A stretch of DNA of 64,000 bases, from contig CP141127.1 of assembly GCA_035236585.1 (NCBI GenBank), positions 62,043,495 to 62,107,494 on the forward strand, given 5' to 3'. The position numbers and the translations under genes are program-made. The notes beneath the pieces were generated by a model. The model was not told where the DNA came from and made no database searches. It saw nothing but the letters and a program-made list of their open reading frames with translations. This DNA comes from Warburgia ugandensis. Taxonomy: Eukaryota > Streptophyta > Magnoliopsida > Canellales > Canellaceae. Each line of letters begins with the position of its first letter. The stretch's first letter is position 1. Below, piece after piece: positions 34,040-45,442 of the stretch.

Positions 34040-36327
34040 AATGAAGGTTCTCATGTATATGAGAACCTAATATTCAAGCTCATGATCAGATTGTTGTTTA
34101 AGGCATTGCACAACAAAGGCAATAGAAAAGGTTCAAAATTCATGTCTAATTATAACTTTAAGTTATAAATTATACTAAAGAACTAGTAAAACTTACCTTA
34201 ACCTTTTTCCAAGTGAGTTTTGCTGGGTGGTTAATATCTTCCATCTCAACCCATTCATACTATGGATTGCATATATATAAGTGAAAAGCATTAGAGGTAA
34301 ATAATAGTATAGTTATCAGCTCTAGTTATTATAATGAATGAAATAATGAAGACTTACTTGTTGATGATTTCCATTAGCAGGCGTTGAATGTGCTCTCCAA
34401 AAGAACAAAAAATAAAATAAACTAAGGGATGCCCCCCAAGCACATCTGAGGCTAGTAGAATCTAATAAGACCTATATACACAATCATTCAATTAAAATTT
34501 GTAAAACTTAAATTATATAGATATTCATGTTTATTAAATTACTTAATTTAGCAAGACATGTGATAACTTACGTACTATTGTGGGGAATCAGTAAGGCATG
34601 TACCTTCTCATAATGTAAGAACCCAGGCATGATATCTTCTATTTGTTTCTCTATAGGCAAATCCTCCTTTAGTTCAGAGACAACATCAGGGTCAAGGAAT
34701 TTGTAAATGTCCTAGACCTCTAATCTTTGTAATTTATAGTGCAAATACCTATAGACACTTATTGTCAAATGCTTATCACATCTTACTAATAAATAATGTC
34801 AATCTGATTCTTAATAGAGTAGTTACACAACAGACTCGATATAAACAATGATGCATGTATATTCCTATTGAGCAATGCTACATATGGCTAAGAGGTCCTT
34901 TTTCATTATTGGAACCTAAACTATGTTGTCAACAAGCACACCAGCCTCTATCCTTATGAGGCTGATTGTCCTATCTTCATTGATTAGAGGAATGGAGGCA
35001 TGTTAGGTGGAACCTCCACCTGATACCTACAATATGGATGTAATGTTTCAAAAATTAATAATGAATGTATATAAGAAGAGAGACAAAAAAATTCAATTTT
35101 ATCATAAAAATAGACTTAAATACCTAGGACAAGGTAATTGGTATGCTAAAATTAGCTACTAAGGAGATGGTTAGCCTCAACAGTGCCTTCTACTATGTCT
35201 AATTAACATTAGATGCAGATAACATTAAATATTTGAGCTAAGGCCATAAAAAATGTTATTGAAAATGATTCTATAACACCATATACATACCTTGGACAAC
35301 ATTGGTTCAATATAGTTCTCTGGCCAAGCTACATGATATCTAATTATATCCCCAATAGTATGAATATTATCCACTTCTATTGATAATGGTAGGGGGCATT
35401 AGTTGGAGGGTGACAGTAATGTTCACATGCTTAGATAAGAATCTGGTACAGTGTAGAGGGATAGAAAGGACCTTGTATAATGTAGCCACAATGTTGTAGT
35501 TCTCAACTGTATATAGCTATAACATGCACTAACCCACCTACAAATTAGAAATAACATATACAAAAGAATAAATGAAGATTACTAAATAATTGAACATTGA
35601 AAAAGTAAAAATGTCAACACATACCTCCTTGATTGGGATATCTCCTTCGAAGATTTGCTCTTCCACCTCTTCTTCAAATAGAGCACTATAGTTATTGTGA
35701 GACAAGGGTTGAGGGGAAATATCTTGATGTGGACTTCTGAAACTCCAAAAGTCCTTATATAAATCATTATGTACCGTCTTATATAACTCCTCGAAGTTTT
35801 TCTCTTTCCATTCTTCCAAGTCCTCTACTTAAGGATTCTTTGATTTATGGAAGAATTTGGAGGGAACCACATCACATCCTTAGGCCCTTTCTTAGTCAAG
35901 GTACTCGTCATTGTTGCCCATAGCCCTATACAGGATGTTCCCCTTTATAACAGTGCTGCTTAGAGTCCCTATAGTTACACTTTCTTAAGATTTATGAAGC
36001 AACTAAGGCACCACTTTCATCAGTGAAGGTTTGAGTGTTATGCCCTTGTGAATGTGATATTTTTTAGAGAAGGGTATGGTTGATGGGCTCCGTGGTTCCA
36101 ACCTTCTTTTACTGTCAAGAGAGACACTAAATTAGAGTTAATTACCTCAAAATTAGAAGACAAGCGGGTTTGTACAAATTGATTTCATACATCCTAGTCA
36201 ATGATACTGGAATATAACTCAGGGACAGTGTGGAGCCTTGATGGATCATTGGCATTTGAAAGTATGTACTTTCTTGTAAGCTGACTCTTCTATTTTCTCC
36301 ATTGTTCACTGTCTCCTTATAGAGCAT
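34040..36327 (-). pseudogene. Transposase_24-like/Ulp1 gene, catalytic residues lost
   Basis: Colinear with 8895-12073. The N-terminal part (36310-36150) reads LTRKYILSNANDPSRLHTVP then NQFVQTRLSS, matching ARNYITPYVNDLSRLYTVP and FVQNRTS of copy 4. 35819-35620 reads as an acidic segment with EEEVEEQIFEGDIPIKEVC. Near 35030-34860 VEVPPNMPP and RIEAGVLVDNIV match copy 4 SPNTS and RIKEGVLAKDIV. The protease His block (about 34475-34365) reads Y, stop, ILLASDVLGG and ends LLMEIINK, so catalytic His is Tyr. The Cys block (about 34115-34050) reads CLKQQSDHELEY, so the ECG Cys is Leu. Both catalytic positions are lost. Confidence 0.65.
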
Positions 36328-36414
36328 TCTTCTAATATAGGACTGTTATTCAACAATTGCCATATATTATCTATGGATCTCTCTTCTCTCTCTCACTCGC
36401 TCCTTCTCCCTCCC

Positions 36415-36560
36415 TTATTTATTTGTATATCATAGGATAGTTTCTACTAAATTGTCTTATATTTTTTATTGTAATTAAGACAATTTATATAAAAACATCT
36501 TATATGTATTAAAATATAAGATAGTTTGTTAGAACCCATCCTATGTTCTCTATAATGACA
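36415..36560. repeat. AAGATGGTT-type subterminal array, right
   Basis: ATAGGATAGTTTCTACT, AATTGTCTTATATT, AACATCTTATATG and AATATAAGATAGTTTGTT lie within 140 bp, diverged relatives of the left array. Confidence 0.65.
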
Positions 36561-36779
36561 TTTGTAATAGTTTTCCCCTGTTCTCTGGAATCTTAGTAAC
36601 ATGTAAAGGGTAGAGAGGGCCCCCATCCCTTATTTCCTTGGAAATGACATAAAATCTTCAAAGATATGAAGACAAATCAATTAATTGGCATGACACATGA
36701 TGTATAACCTAATTAATTATATAACTCCATCAATTACATACATTACATGTTACATGCATTTTAATTTGCCCAATCGTAT

Positions 36780-37340
36780 TTGATCTGATACAACCCAAGC
36801 ACCCTTCTCACCAACATCACACATATAATCCATCTCATTATCACCAATTAGATCAATTGATGCCATTGTTGTAGTGATAGCAGGTAATCAAATGATGTGT
36901 CACGTAGTTCGTCTTCATCATAAAAGTCCCTTGGGGAGGATGATAAAACAATTGAACATTTCATACCATGTTTATCATGTACATGAAATACCTATTTTGC
37001 CTAAGATACCAAAATAAATTGATCATTTTGATAACCGATCTTATTTAAGTCAACCAATGCCAATTGGAAGGTATCAGTTTTAATGTTATCTCTATTGTGT
37101 TCCACCCAATCATACTTAAACACAACCATAATTCTACAAGTATAATCCATCGCACATATCTTGCATATAACCCTATAATCAAGTTGTCATCCTTTGAACT
37201 AGAAAAGAAAGTAGCTTTAGCAATTACGCTAACACTACTACCTTATTGTGCTCTTAAGTTATCATGGTCTTTTGTGTGAAAGCGACAACCATTGATGGTA
37301 CATCCAGCATACTTTATTACTTCTAGTCGAGGTCTCATCG
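36780..37340 (-). pseudogene. CACTA transposase C-terminal (DUF4216-like) relic
   Basis: Minus-strand pieces read IIGLYARYVRWIILVELWLC, then NTIEITLKLIPSNWHWLT, IRSVIKMINLFWYLRQNRYF and VQLFYHPPQGTFMMKTNYV. They match, block for block, LDYTFRTMVVFKCDWLNTTK, HWLTSIGSAIKMINLFWHL and DGQLFYHPVQGIFIMK at 48480-48730. This region corresponds to DUF4216 at the C-terminus of CACTA transposases. Stops and frame changes are frequent. It sits just right of the copy 5 end array, so it may be the tail of that element or of another. Confidence 0.65.
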
Positions 37341-37486
37341 TCATCCAACCCAAGGATTTAGAAATGCTATGACCTGGAACATTTTGTTGATATAAAACTT
37401 GTGTAGAATATCCTAGACCATCTTGTTGATATAAAACTTGTGTAGAATATTACTTAAGTGAGATGATTACAATATACATGCATTTT

Positions 37487-37842
37487 GTGATGTTTTATTC
37501 AACTCACAAGTGTACAAATCTATTGTAGTAGATGCACACAAGTTGGGTAAATCCCACGAGGAATCTCACAGTTTGTATTAGATGGACCTTTATTTAAACT
37601 ATTCAACCTCACCAAAAGGATTGGATTTGACCTAGACTAAGGAATTAAATTAAAATAAAAATTAATAATGCATGAAATTAGAAACTTACTAAATTTAGAA
37701 CTTTCTAAAATCTAAAATTAGAAACAATCTTAAACTATCCTAACATGCTGCTAAACTTGAACAATGGTTAACTAAACCTAAACATGACTACTCTAGACAA
37801 TAAAAAACAAGGCTTAAGGAAACAACTAAACAATATGGTGTG
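37487..37842 (-). repeat. Inverted fragment of the TGATAAGTG-family LTR tail
   Basis: Read on the minus strand it ends with GATTCCTCGTGGGATTTACC, then CACTTGTGAGTTGAATAAAA and CATCACA, matching GATTCCTCATGGGATTGACC and the CTCGTGAGTTTAACTT end of the plus LTR at 42845-42916. It abuts the start of that LTR head to head. Confidence 0.65.
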
Positions 37843-40800
37843 TGATAAGTGTCTAATTTTTCATTAAAACCACCCAATTAGTTACCCATGTGCTATAACT
37901 CATAGTGGTAAATTAGGATTTTTTGCCTAAATTTGTAAAACATGCATTTCTGACCTAATGACTCAAAATTTTGATATTTTATAGGTTCAAAGAATAATTC
38001 AAGATAAGCATATGATTAATTAAATTTTTAAAATTTAATTAGATTTTTTCACTTTTGTAGGAAGCAAGATGATGATCTAATGGTCGAGATTGATTGAGAT
38101 GAAAATTGATGATCATGATCAAACGATTGAGTCAATGCCTCAAAGTCATCATTTCAACTTGAGATCAAGGATCCAAAGCATCTTAAGATTACTTGAAGAT
38201 GGAATGGAAGGAGTCAAAGGCGGCCAAAGTGGCCCCATGCACAAGCCATGTAAAATCCAACACGTTTGCATGGGATTCACTTTAGCCACCTAGACATATA
38301 TAAGTATGAAGAATGTGACAAGCTAAGGTCTGTGATGACTCGGGTTTTTATGATGCAAATTTGTGACAAACAGCGAGATCAATCTCTATTTTAAAATAAT
38401 TTTTGCTAAAAGAATGCAGTGAAAGTTTCCTTTTAAGTAAAACTTTTGTGCAAAAGCTCTGAGTGTCATTAACAAATCTCGGTGAACAAATAATACATAA
38501 GACCAGGGCACGTTTTTGTCAAAATATAAAAATGAATAATTACTACTTCCCAAGATTGTTAATCACAACCCAAGTTACAAATAAGCACTTACAGCCAAGT
38601 TTACATCAAATACAAAAAGGGTTACTAGATGAGTTCTTACTCAACCTTACCTATGCTCACTTGGACGTGGCTTTAACGCTCTTGAGGTTCCTTCTATGTG
38701 TACTTTGTTTGATCTAGAAAAATTATGGATCGGGTTGAGTATTCATCATACTCAGTAGGTAACCTGCTACCACTAGTTTCAAAACACGACATGCAAGAGG
38801 GATTATGATAAACACGATCATAAAGACATGTACTTCTATTTTTGGGTAATCATGGACATATGTGCGTAAACTATGAAACTCATAAATCAACAAGATGAAG
38901 AATATGAAATGCAAACATAGTATAAATCTCGGCAAATATATCAAGCAAACAAATCAATAATAATAGTAGTTATGAAAATCTTAAAGTACTAATCAATCAA
39001 AGCAGATGAGGATATTGCCATGAAGATCATGTATATGGGCCTTTCAGTGAATCACTCAAATTGATCGGTTACGAGTACTCATATATGACCATCTCAATGC
39101 TACATGTAGCAGTAAAACTAAAATCATAGGGTCACTATGCTCACGATCAGCACACAGCTAGAATCATGTGGCTCTAGTATCTGGAGACCAACCCACCATA
39201 GCCTCCATAGCAACTATGGTTGTTATCGAAAAGGGTGTCGTGAACACCTCCAATAATCATCCTTGTTTACCACAGCAGCCGAGGAAGGGACAATGCCATT
39301 TTGGCAGCAATACCATCCACCTTTGGTGGTTAGAGGCTGGAAGGCCAACCCCGCACATAAACAACCTCTCAACATAGTGCCCACAAGGCTCAATAGCCCA
39401 AAATTATAGAGACATGATCAACCATTGTAAATCATGCTATGAGTTTCAAAACATGCAGGTAATGCATATAAATATGCCTATATTCCAAATACAAATCGTG
39501 CAATTCGTGCAACAAGTTCCAAAGCATGTATGCAATACTTATATAATGGATATTTACCAAATAAGAAATTTCATGCAAGATCATAAGGAAAATCTGCATA
39601 CTCAATATGTGAATATCATATCTTAAAAAGCATACTAAACATAGTCATTAGGAATAAATAAATCAATTAGAGTTTGGACATGTATTTAAAAACATAGCAG
39701 TATTAGACTACCTACCTCGATCGTTGTCGCTTAACTCGCATCCCTCTTCAATTCGAGTCCTAGTGTACTTTAGTGAGGTCCTGGATATTATAAAATCCAC
39801 GTATTATTTCTAGATTCACAGGTCAATGGCTAGATCTATATGATTTGGGGGTTTTTGAGGGGTTGACTTACATAATTTCTTAGGTCGAGCTTGGACTAAA
39901 AATGTCCTAAGGCCTCTATTAGATCAATTCATGAGGTTTGATCATAGTTGATCTCGTGGGTTAATGAGATCTCTATGGTTTTTAGGCTATAGTTGCCTTA
40001 AATAGTCTCTTGATCCTAACTGTTAGTATATAATTAGGTCCGTGTCGAAATTACAAACACAATGGTTCTTTCGGATCGTCGATCAGAGTTATATAGCCTC
40101 CTTAATTGGGTTTTTAGTGTCACGCATTAACAAACGAACCAGAATTGTCCGCGTAGGGCCCGTGCATCACAGTTCCCAGGATGCGTGCATATCCCAGTCA
40201 AACCGCGACCGCATTAGCACGTGTACGCACTCCCAAGCAATACGCTATAGTGTGTGTCCTGGACTACGTCGTGTGGAGGCGTCTGTAGCACGGGCGCAAA
40301 GCGTCTCGGCTCCCAAGACACCCCGTGCGTCCCGGTCATGTCTGGCATTCACCCGCACACGGTACGCCCACGACTGTTGCCCTAGGGAGCTCGTTACATG
40401 CACGCGTCATGCCCATTCACCCCCGGGTCGTCGTCTTCGACAGGTTATCAACCCGTCTGGTTTTTCTTCTCGAAAATCCAGCAATTTTAGGCTAGAAAAC
40501 CTACCATATCCACTTAGGATTTAGGGGCAAAGAGAAAGGAGTAGAGTGGGGAGGAGACTCATACCTGGTAAGCCCTTAATGCTGCCCGATTAAGGTCTTG
40601 ATTGTGGTTGCAAACCCTTGTTGCCTGATCTGCTTTTGGGAATGATTGGAGAGGAGAAAGCTTGGTTTTGGAAGAGGGGGTGGAGGGAATTTATAGAGTG
40701 GAGAAGGCAGTGCTGCCCAATGAAGGTGCTGCCATTTTTCCAGCTCCGCCTTGCAGAGGCGGGGCTGTTAGGTTGGCTGGATGTAGGGGATGATGGAGGG

Positions 40801-42916
40801 GAGTGTTGTTAGCAAAACTACCCCTGCGTTTCCAGCCCTTAGGTGTTTTGAATTTAATTTACCAAACTGCCCTCCATCTTCAAAGGCCCATAACTTGGTC
40901 ATACGAACTCCATTTTTAGTGTTCTTTGAGACATTGGATTACATTTTGAGTGTATAATCTAATGATACTAATTTTTCTCACAAATGCCTTTGTTTCATAT
41001 TTTAATTGAAATTAAACATCTAACCATCTATTAATATCATTAAACATATATAAATTTTCAAAATAACAATTTATAACTGATTGGCAAATGGTAAACATCA
41101 TGATTGATCTAAAAGTGATACAAAATATCTTTAAAATTTGAGTCATTATAGGATCATGACAACAACCATTGCCAAGGGGTTGAGCCACCAAACCAAGCCA
41201 AAAGAGCCCTAAAGAAGCCATGATGCCAAGCCAATGGAGCTCTCAAAGTTAGCCATCAAGCCACATGAGCCAAGCTACATGGAAGGCAATGATTAGAGGA
41301 GAATCCAAAGAAATATCATTGGTATTTCTAGGTTTATTTTGAAGATAATTGAGGAAAAATCCACTAGGATAAGATAACATATGGACCAATAGGAAGATAC
41401 CTCCTCAATTTTATTATTTTTACGTCATTTTTTGACTTTTTTCTGACTTTCTACCTCACCGCTAAGGGGCACTACGAATTTTACTTTCCATCCAAGAGAC
41501 TTATCTTTCTATGACTCTACCACCTTCTGAAATCTCCAATCAACTAGCTAACCAATCCCCACCTTCCTAGGAAACTACCCAACCAATCATCTTCTTCCAC
41601 TTCACGCCTATTCCCCTCTTTCCTCCCATTTTCCTTTTCTTTTTGGACATTCCACATGAAACACATTCAAGATAGGGATCTTAATTGAGTGCTTAGTTGA
41701 GAGTCTTGGCATTCTTTAACTCTTCTTGCTTAAATCCAAGGTTATTTTCCCTTGAAGTGACAGCTAAGGGAAAATCACCTTGACTCTATTGATCATACTC
41801 TCTTTTCTTTACTTTTCATTGCAATTAGATCTCCCCTCGATTCCATTGATCTCCTACTTGCTTTCCTTAGATTTCCTCAAGCTTTTCCTTTACTTTCTAG
41901 TGGATTTTCCATTGATCTCAATGCATGCTCAATTATGATTGATGCTAGATGATTGAAGAAGGTTTAGATTGTATTTTTGGGTTGATTAAGATCAAGTATC
42001 ATTCATTGTATTAGGGTGCAATTTTTAGATTTGGTATGCATGTACTATGCACACCATGTTGATGGGTTTTCCTTTGATTTAATGAAGTTATTTGGAGTTC
42101 CTGATTCATATTTGTTTCCAATAGTTAAATACCTTAATTCTTGAATTGTTTATTGCACAAAAATTTCTTGTCAAATGTTTTCCATGTCTCATTGATTAGA
42201 TGTTCAACAATAGCATGCTGCTGGAATTTTTGAATGGAATGTTTATGTTTAATTTCCTGCACCTTATACTTCATGTCTACTTGATTCTTTAAGGACCCAA
42301 TTAGAGTGTTAGATTGTTTAGTCAATGCTTGAATTAGATTGCATGTACTAGGTTTTTCAATTAAGTACTTAGATCAACTCCTAACCCATGAATCATGTGC
42401 ACTATTTCATGATCATGCACATAATACTTGGGTAGTTCTCTTTTACTTTCTTGATTAGTTGTTATTTCCTTTAGTTTTCTTGGTTGATCTTAGCATAGAT
42501 TCTATTAGTTACTAGTTTTCATCTTAGTTTAGTTTGTAATTTTAGTTCAGGATAGTGATTGATTTGTTTTCTCTCAATAGTTGCTAAATTTGATGTTTAG
42601 AAATTTTGATTTAGGAAAGTTGCTATATTTTATTTTTAGGAAGTTCTGAATCTAGTAATGTTCTAATTTAGGAAAGTTTTAGTTTTAAAAAATATCTTTT
42701 TAGGAAAGTTGATATGTTTAGCATGTTTTAGCTTTAACATATTTTATGTTTTAATTTTCCATTCTTACTTTAGGATAAACTCGTACTATCTTTGGCTAAG
42801 TTAAATAATTTAAGGATAACTAATATCACAACCATTTGATTCCTCATGGGATTGACCTCCATCATGTGAATTGCTAACACTAATTTGTGTGCTCGTGAGT
42901 TTAACTTAAAATCACA
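37843..42916 (+). repeat. LTR of TGATAAGTGTC family, interrupted by a solo LTR
   Basis: It starts TGATAAGTGTCTAATTTTTC and ends TTAACTTAAAATCACA. Without the insertion at 38331-41150 it is about 2.25 kb. The first part is homologous to the reverse complement of 53441 leftward and 56092 leftward (shared blocks: CCTAATTTAACACTATAAG on the other strand, and AGCCATCAAGCCACATGAG versus CTCAAGTGGCTTTGATGGC). No coding region of its element is seen on either side. Confidence 0.7.
38331..41150 (-). repeat. Solo LTR of the chromovirus-like gypsy family
   Basis: It begins TGTGATGACTCGGGTTTTT like the LTR at 57834 and ends AATTTGAGTCATTATA like AATTGGAGTCATTACA at 60442. Inside, a CpG-rich stretch (about 40040-40460) parallels that at 59330-59800. 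Landmarks such as GGCCCATAACTTGGTCAT match GGGCCATAACTTGCTCAT. No internal region follows on either side, so this is a solo LTR. The flanking pentamers AGGTC and GGATC do not match exactly, so target duplication is decayed. Confidence 0.8.
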
Positions 42917-43727
42917 ATAGTGCATATGAAACTAAACTAGAAAGAATGCATGAAATAAAGTAATAAGATGCATTTACTACTATGTAAAGTAATCTTGTCA
43001 TCTAACATGAGATGAAAAAAAGAAACTTTAACTCCAGCGTGTAAGCCTAAGCATGATCAAGCAATTTTTCCAAGGAAAACACCTCAAAACCCAGCACATG
43101 AATCAATGATTAGTGTGCATGGTTCAAGTGTGTGATTCATGTGTATTCAAATGCAACTAACCTAGAATGAGACACAAAGAATCTAAGCATGGAAATACAT
43201 TGAAATAGCTATGAAAAAATGACTTTAAAGCATGAAGAACATCCATGAACATTGCACTTCAATCACTAACTAATCATTCAAACTTATTAAATAGGATTCA
43301 AGTACAAATGTCATGTGTACCATCCATGAAATGTGTGCGCCATTCTTTGCCCATAACATTAAATCTTCCCACACTTAAAACTTAAGCATGCATGTAACCC
43401 AACAAAGATATAAGAAAAATAAGGGAAGAAAAGAGGGGAAATAAAACATGAAATGGGCAAGGAGATTCGAGAGAAAAGTAAGCAAGGAACTTGATTTAAT
43501 AGCTATAGTCTCTTGGCTGTCACTACAAGAGAGTTATATCCTTTAGATTCAAGGATCTAATGAACAAAATAAGAAGCAAAAATCAAAGGAAATTAGAAAA
43601 TAAAGCAAGGAAAATAAATCTTGGAATCAAAGATCAAAACAAAGTAAGAAATTAAAGGCAAATAAACAAAGAACTAAGAGACAAGTTAGCTGAACTTTGA
43701 AGGAGAAATCAAGCATGAAAGAGGAGT
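42917..43727. other. LTR-derived sequence in inverted orientation
   Basis: TTGGCTGTCACTACAAGAGAG at about 43514 is the reverse of the CCCTTGAAGTGACAGCTAAG block at 41750. CCCACACTTAAAACTTAAGC near 43371 resembles the segment just upstream of 3' LTRs in some plant gypsy elements. Boundaries are not resolved. Confidence 0.45.
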
Positions 43728-44260
43728 CACTACTACACACAAGGCTTTTAAACTTTGCATAAAGAAGTCATTATATTAACTGTAGACTTTGTAAATATTT
43801 TACAAGTTAGTTAGATATAAATTACTTTAAAAATATAGACTTAAGATGCAATTTAATTGTAAATGACTTTAAAAGTCTAGCACAAAGAGGAAAATTTTAG
43901 TGGGAAGGAATTTTAAAGTCATTTACAATCAAATAACTTAAATTTCATTAAATTTTGAAGTCATTTAGGCTAAGCAACTTCAAATGTATACACATAAATT
44001 TGGCGCAAAGATTATTTTATGTGGGAATAGACTATTAAAGTCATTTGACACTAAATGACTTCAAATGTCAATAACTTTTGAAGTTGTTTCTGCTAAATGA
44101 CTTTAAAATTTAGTTACTTTTGAAGTCACTTGAGTCAAATGACTTCTTAAGTTCTTTACGCATATACTTTTGAAGTCATTTAGTACTAAACAACTTCAAA
44201 CGTTACTGACTTTTAAAGTTGTTTAATACTAAATGACTTCTAAAGTCCTTGGTAGCTTAT
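43728..44260. repeat. CACTA copy 3 5' TIR and subterminal array
   Basis: CACTACTACACAC at 43728, followed by at least a dozen AAGTCATTT / AAATGACTT motifs, for example the opposed pair near 44036-44060. Confidence 0.9.
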
Positions 44261-44315
44261 AAATAGTCAACCTCATATCAATTTTTTCTTGTATCCCCTT
44301 CTTCTTACTCGTGGT

Positions 44316-44659
44316 ATGATGGCATCCTCCTCTAGTCCTTATGCTTCTCTCTTTTTCCCTTCTTGCTTTTTGTTTTGGATATTTTGATTGTTTGTATCAG
44401 GAAAAATATAATAAGTAAACCATAACTTATTTTCATCATGAATTGCTTTCTTATTACTAACTCTCTCTGTTTTTATTTTATAGATCAAGTGGGTTTTCTC
44501 ACTACAGATGATGGGGCTAAGAAGTGTTTTAAATCCTCCCAATTTCCCAAAAATCATATGATTTCATTGCAAATGACAACTACTTCTCTCTCTAACCTTC
44601 ACTATTGGAGAAAGGGAGAACATTATGATTTGTGGTTCTCATCCAAATTTAGGGTTTGA
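44316..44659 (+). pseudogene. Small two-exon gene conserved in this CACTA family, copy 3
   Basis: Exon 1 is 44316-44410 (ATGATGGCATCC start). The donor has changed from GTAAGTAAACC to ATAAGTAAACC, but the following 73-nt intron has the same length as in copy 2, ending TTATAG at 44483. Exon 2 is open as QVGFLTTDDGAKKC, then SSQFPKNHMISLQMTTTSLS and HYWRKGEHYDLWFSSKFRV to a stop at 44657-44659. Just after it, in another frame, FDEEWWLYH recurs. A small indel just before that motif explains the early stop. Function unknown; conservation over three copies suggests a genuine element-encoded protein of about 120-140 residues. Confidence 0.6.
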
Positions 44660-44869
44660 TGAAGAGTGGTGGTTATACCATTAAGTTTTGGTAGAGGAAA
44701 TTGCAAAATACTCTCTCACCCATAGAATGGTATGAACAGAATACTAGGAGGCTAGATTTTGATGAAAAAGAGGAGATTCACTCTTTGATCTTGTATTAAC
44801 AAGATTAAGAATATGTAACATTGGATATAATAATAAAAAATAATTTGATTTTCTTGTTCACGTGTTTGT

Positions 44870-44897
44870 TTATATATATATATATGTCTGTGTGTGT
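44870..44897. repeat. (TA)n(TG)n microsatellite
   Basis: TA units then TG units in the place equivalent to 1781-1805 and 21484-21508. Confidence 0.9.
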
Positions 44898-45442
44898 AAA
44901 ATCAGTTTTTTTCTATATTTATGTAAGATATTGTAATGTACAAAATCAAATAAATATATATTTAAAGTGAAAATATGAAAAATTTTAAATTCATTTATAG
45001 CTAAACAACTTCAATTTTACAATTCTATTTTAAGAGCTTGCTGTGCTTTTTTCGACTATGTTCATGATCTATACACAAAAACTAAGGTAGATTTCTATTT
45101 GACTATGCTCAACCAAATCCTAAATCTGAATTGGAACTACATTCACAAATTCGAAGTCGATATCAATCTTTCAATGTTGGTTAGTATCTCTTTGTTTGTC
45201 TCTATTATGCATATTTGAAGAATTTTTACAAGGTTATGGGTTAGAAACTTTCCTTTTTAAAGTTAATTTTCTTTTTGAATGTATCTATCATTTTTTTTCC
45301 ATTTTTAATTGAAAATTACTATGTAATATAGTTATTTCAAATACTTCTAATTCTTGTATACCTAGTGTTTGGTAACATATCTAACCTAATATTTTCATGT
45401 CTAACTAGTCTCCACATAAATTTGCTTCAATTTCTTGTGATA

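Larger units (their letters stand above)
33167..36560 (-). mobile_element. CACTA relative (copy 5) with AAGATGGTT-type ends
   Basis: The left end near 33168 (AACTACAACGAGTGG) and the right end near 36558 (reverse complement CATTATAGAGAACATAGG) are decayed CACTA-like termini. Inside each is an array of AAGATGGTT / AACCATCTT motifs (33185-33420 and 36415-36545). The body is a degenerate Transposase_24/Ulp1 gene. An alternative is that the array at 36415-36545 is internal and the element continues into the transposase tail at 36780-37340. Confidence 0.6.

Noticed and set aside
40042-40524. Plus-strand frame of 160 codons
   Set aside because: It lies in the CpG-rich part of the solo LTR; composition is Arg/Ser/Cys-rich and no homology is apparent.
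38326-41155. Perfect target-site duplication around the solo LTR
   Set aside because: AGGTC and GGATC differ at two positions; I cannot claim a duplication.
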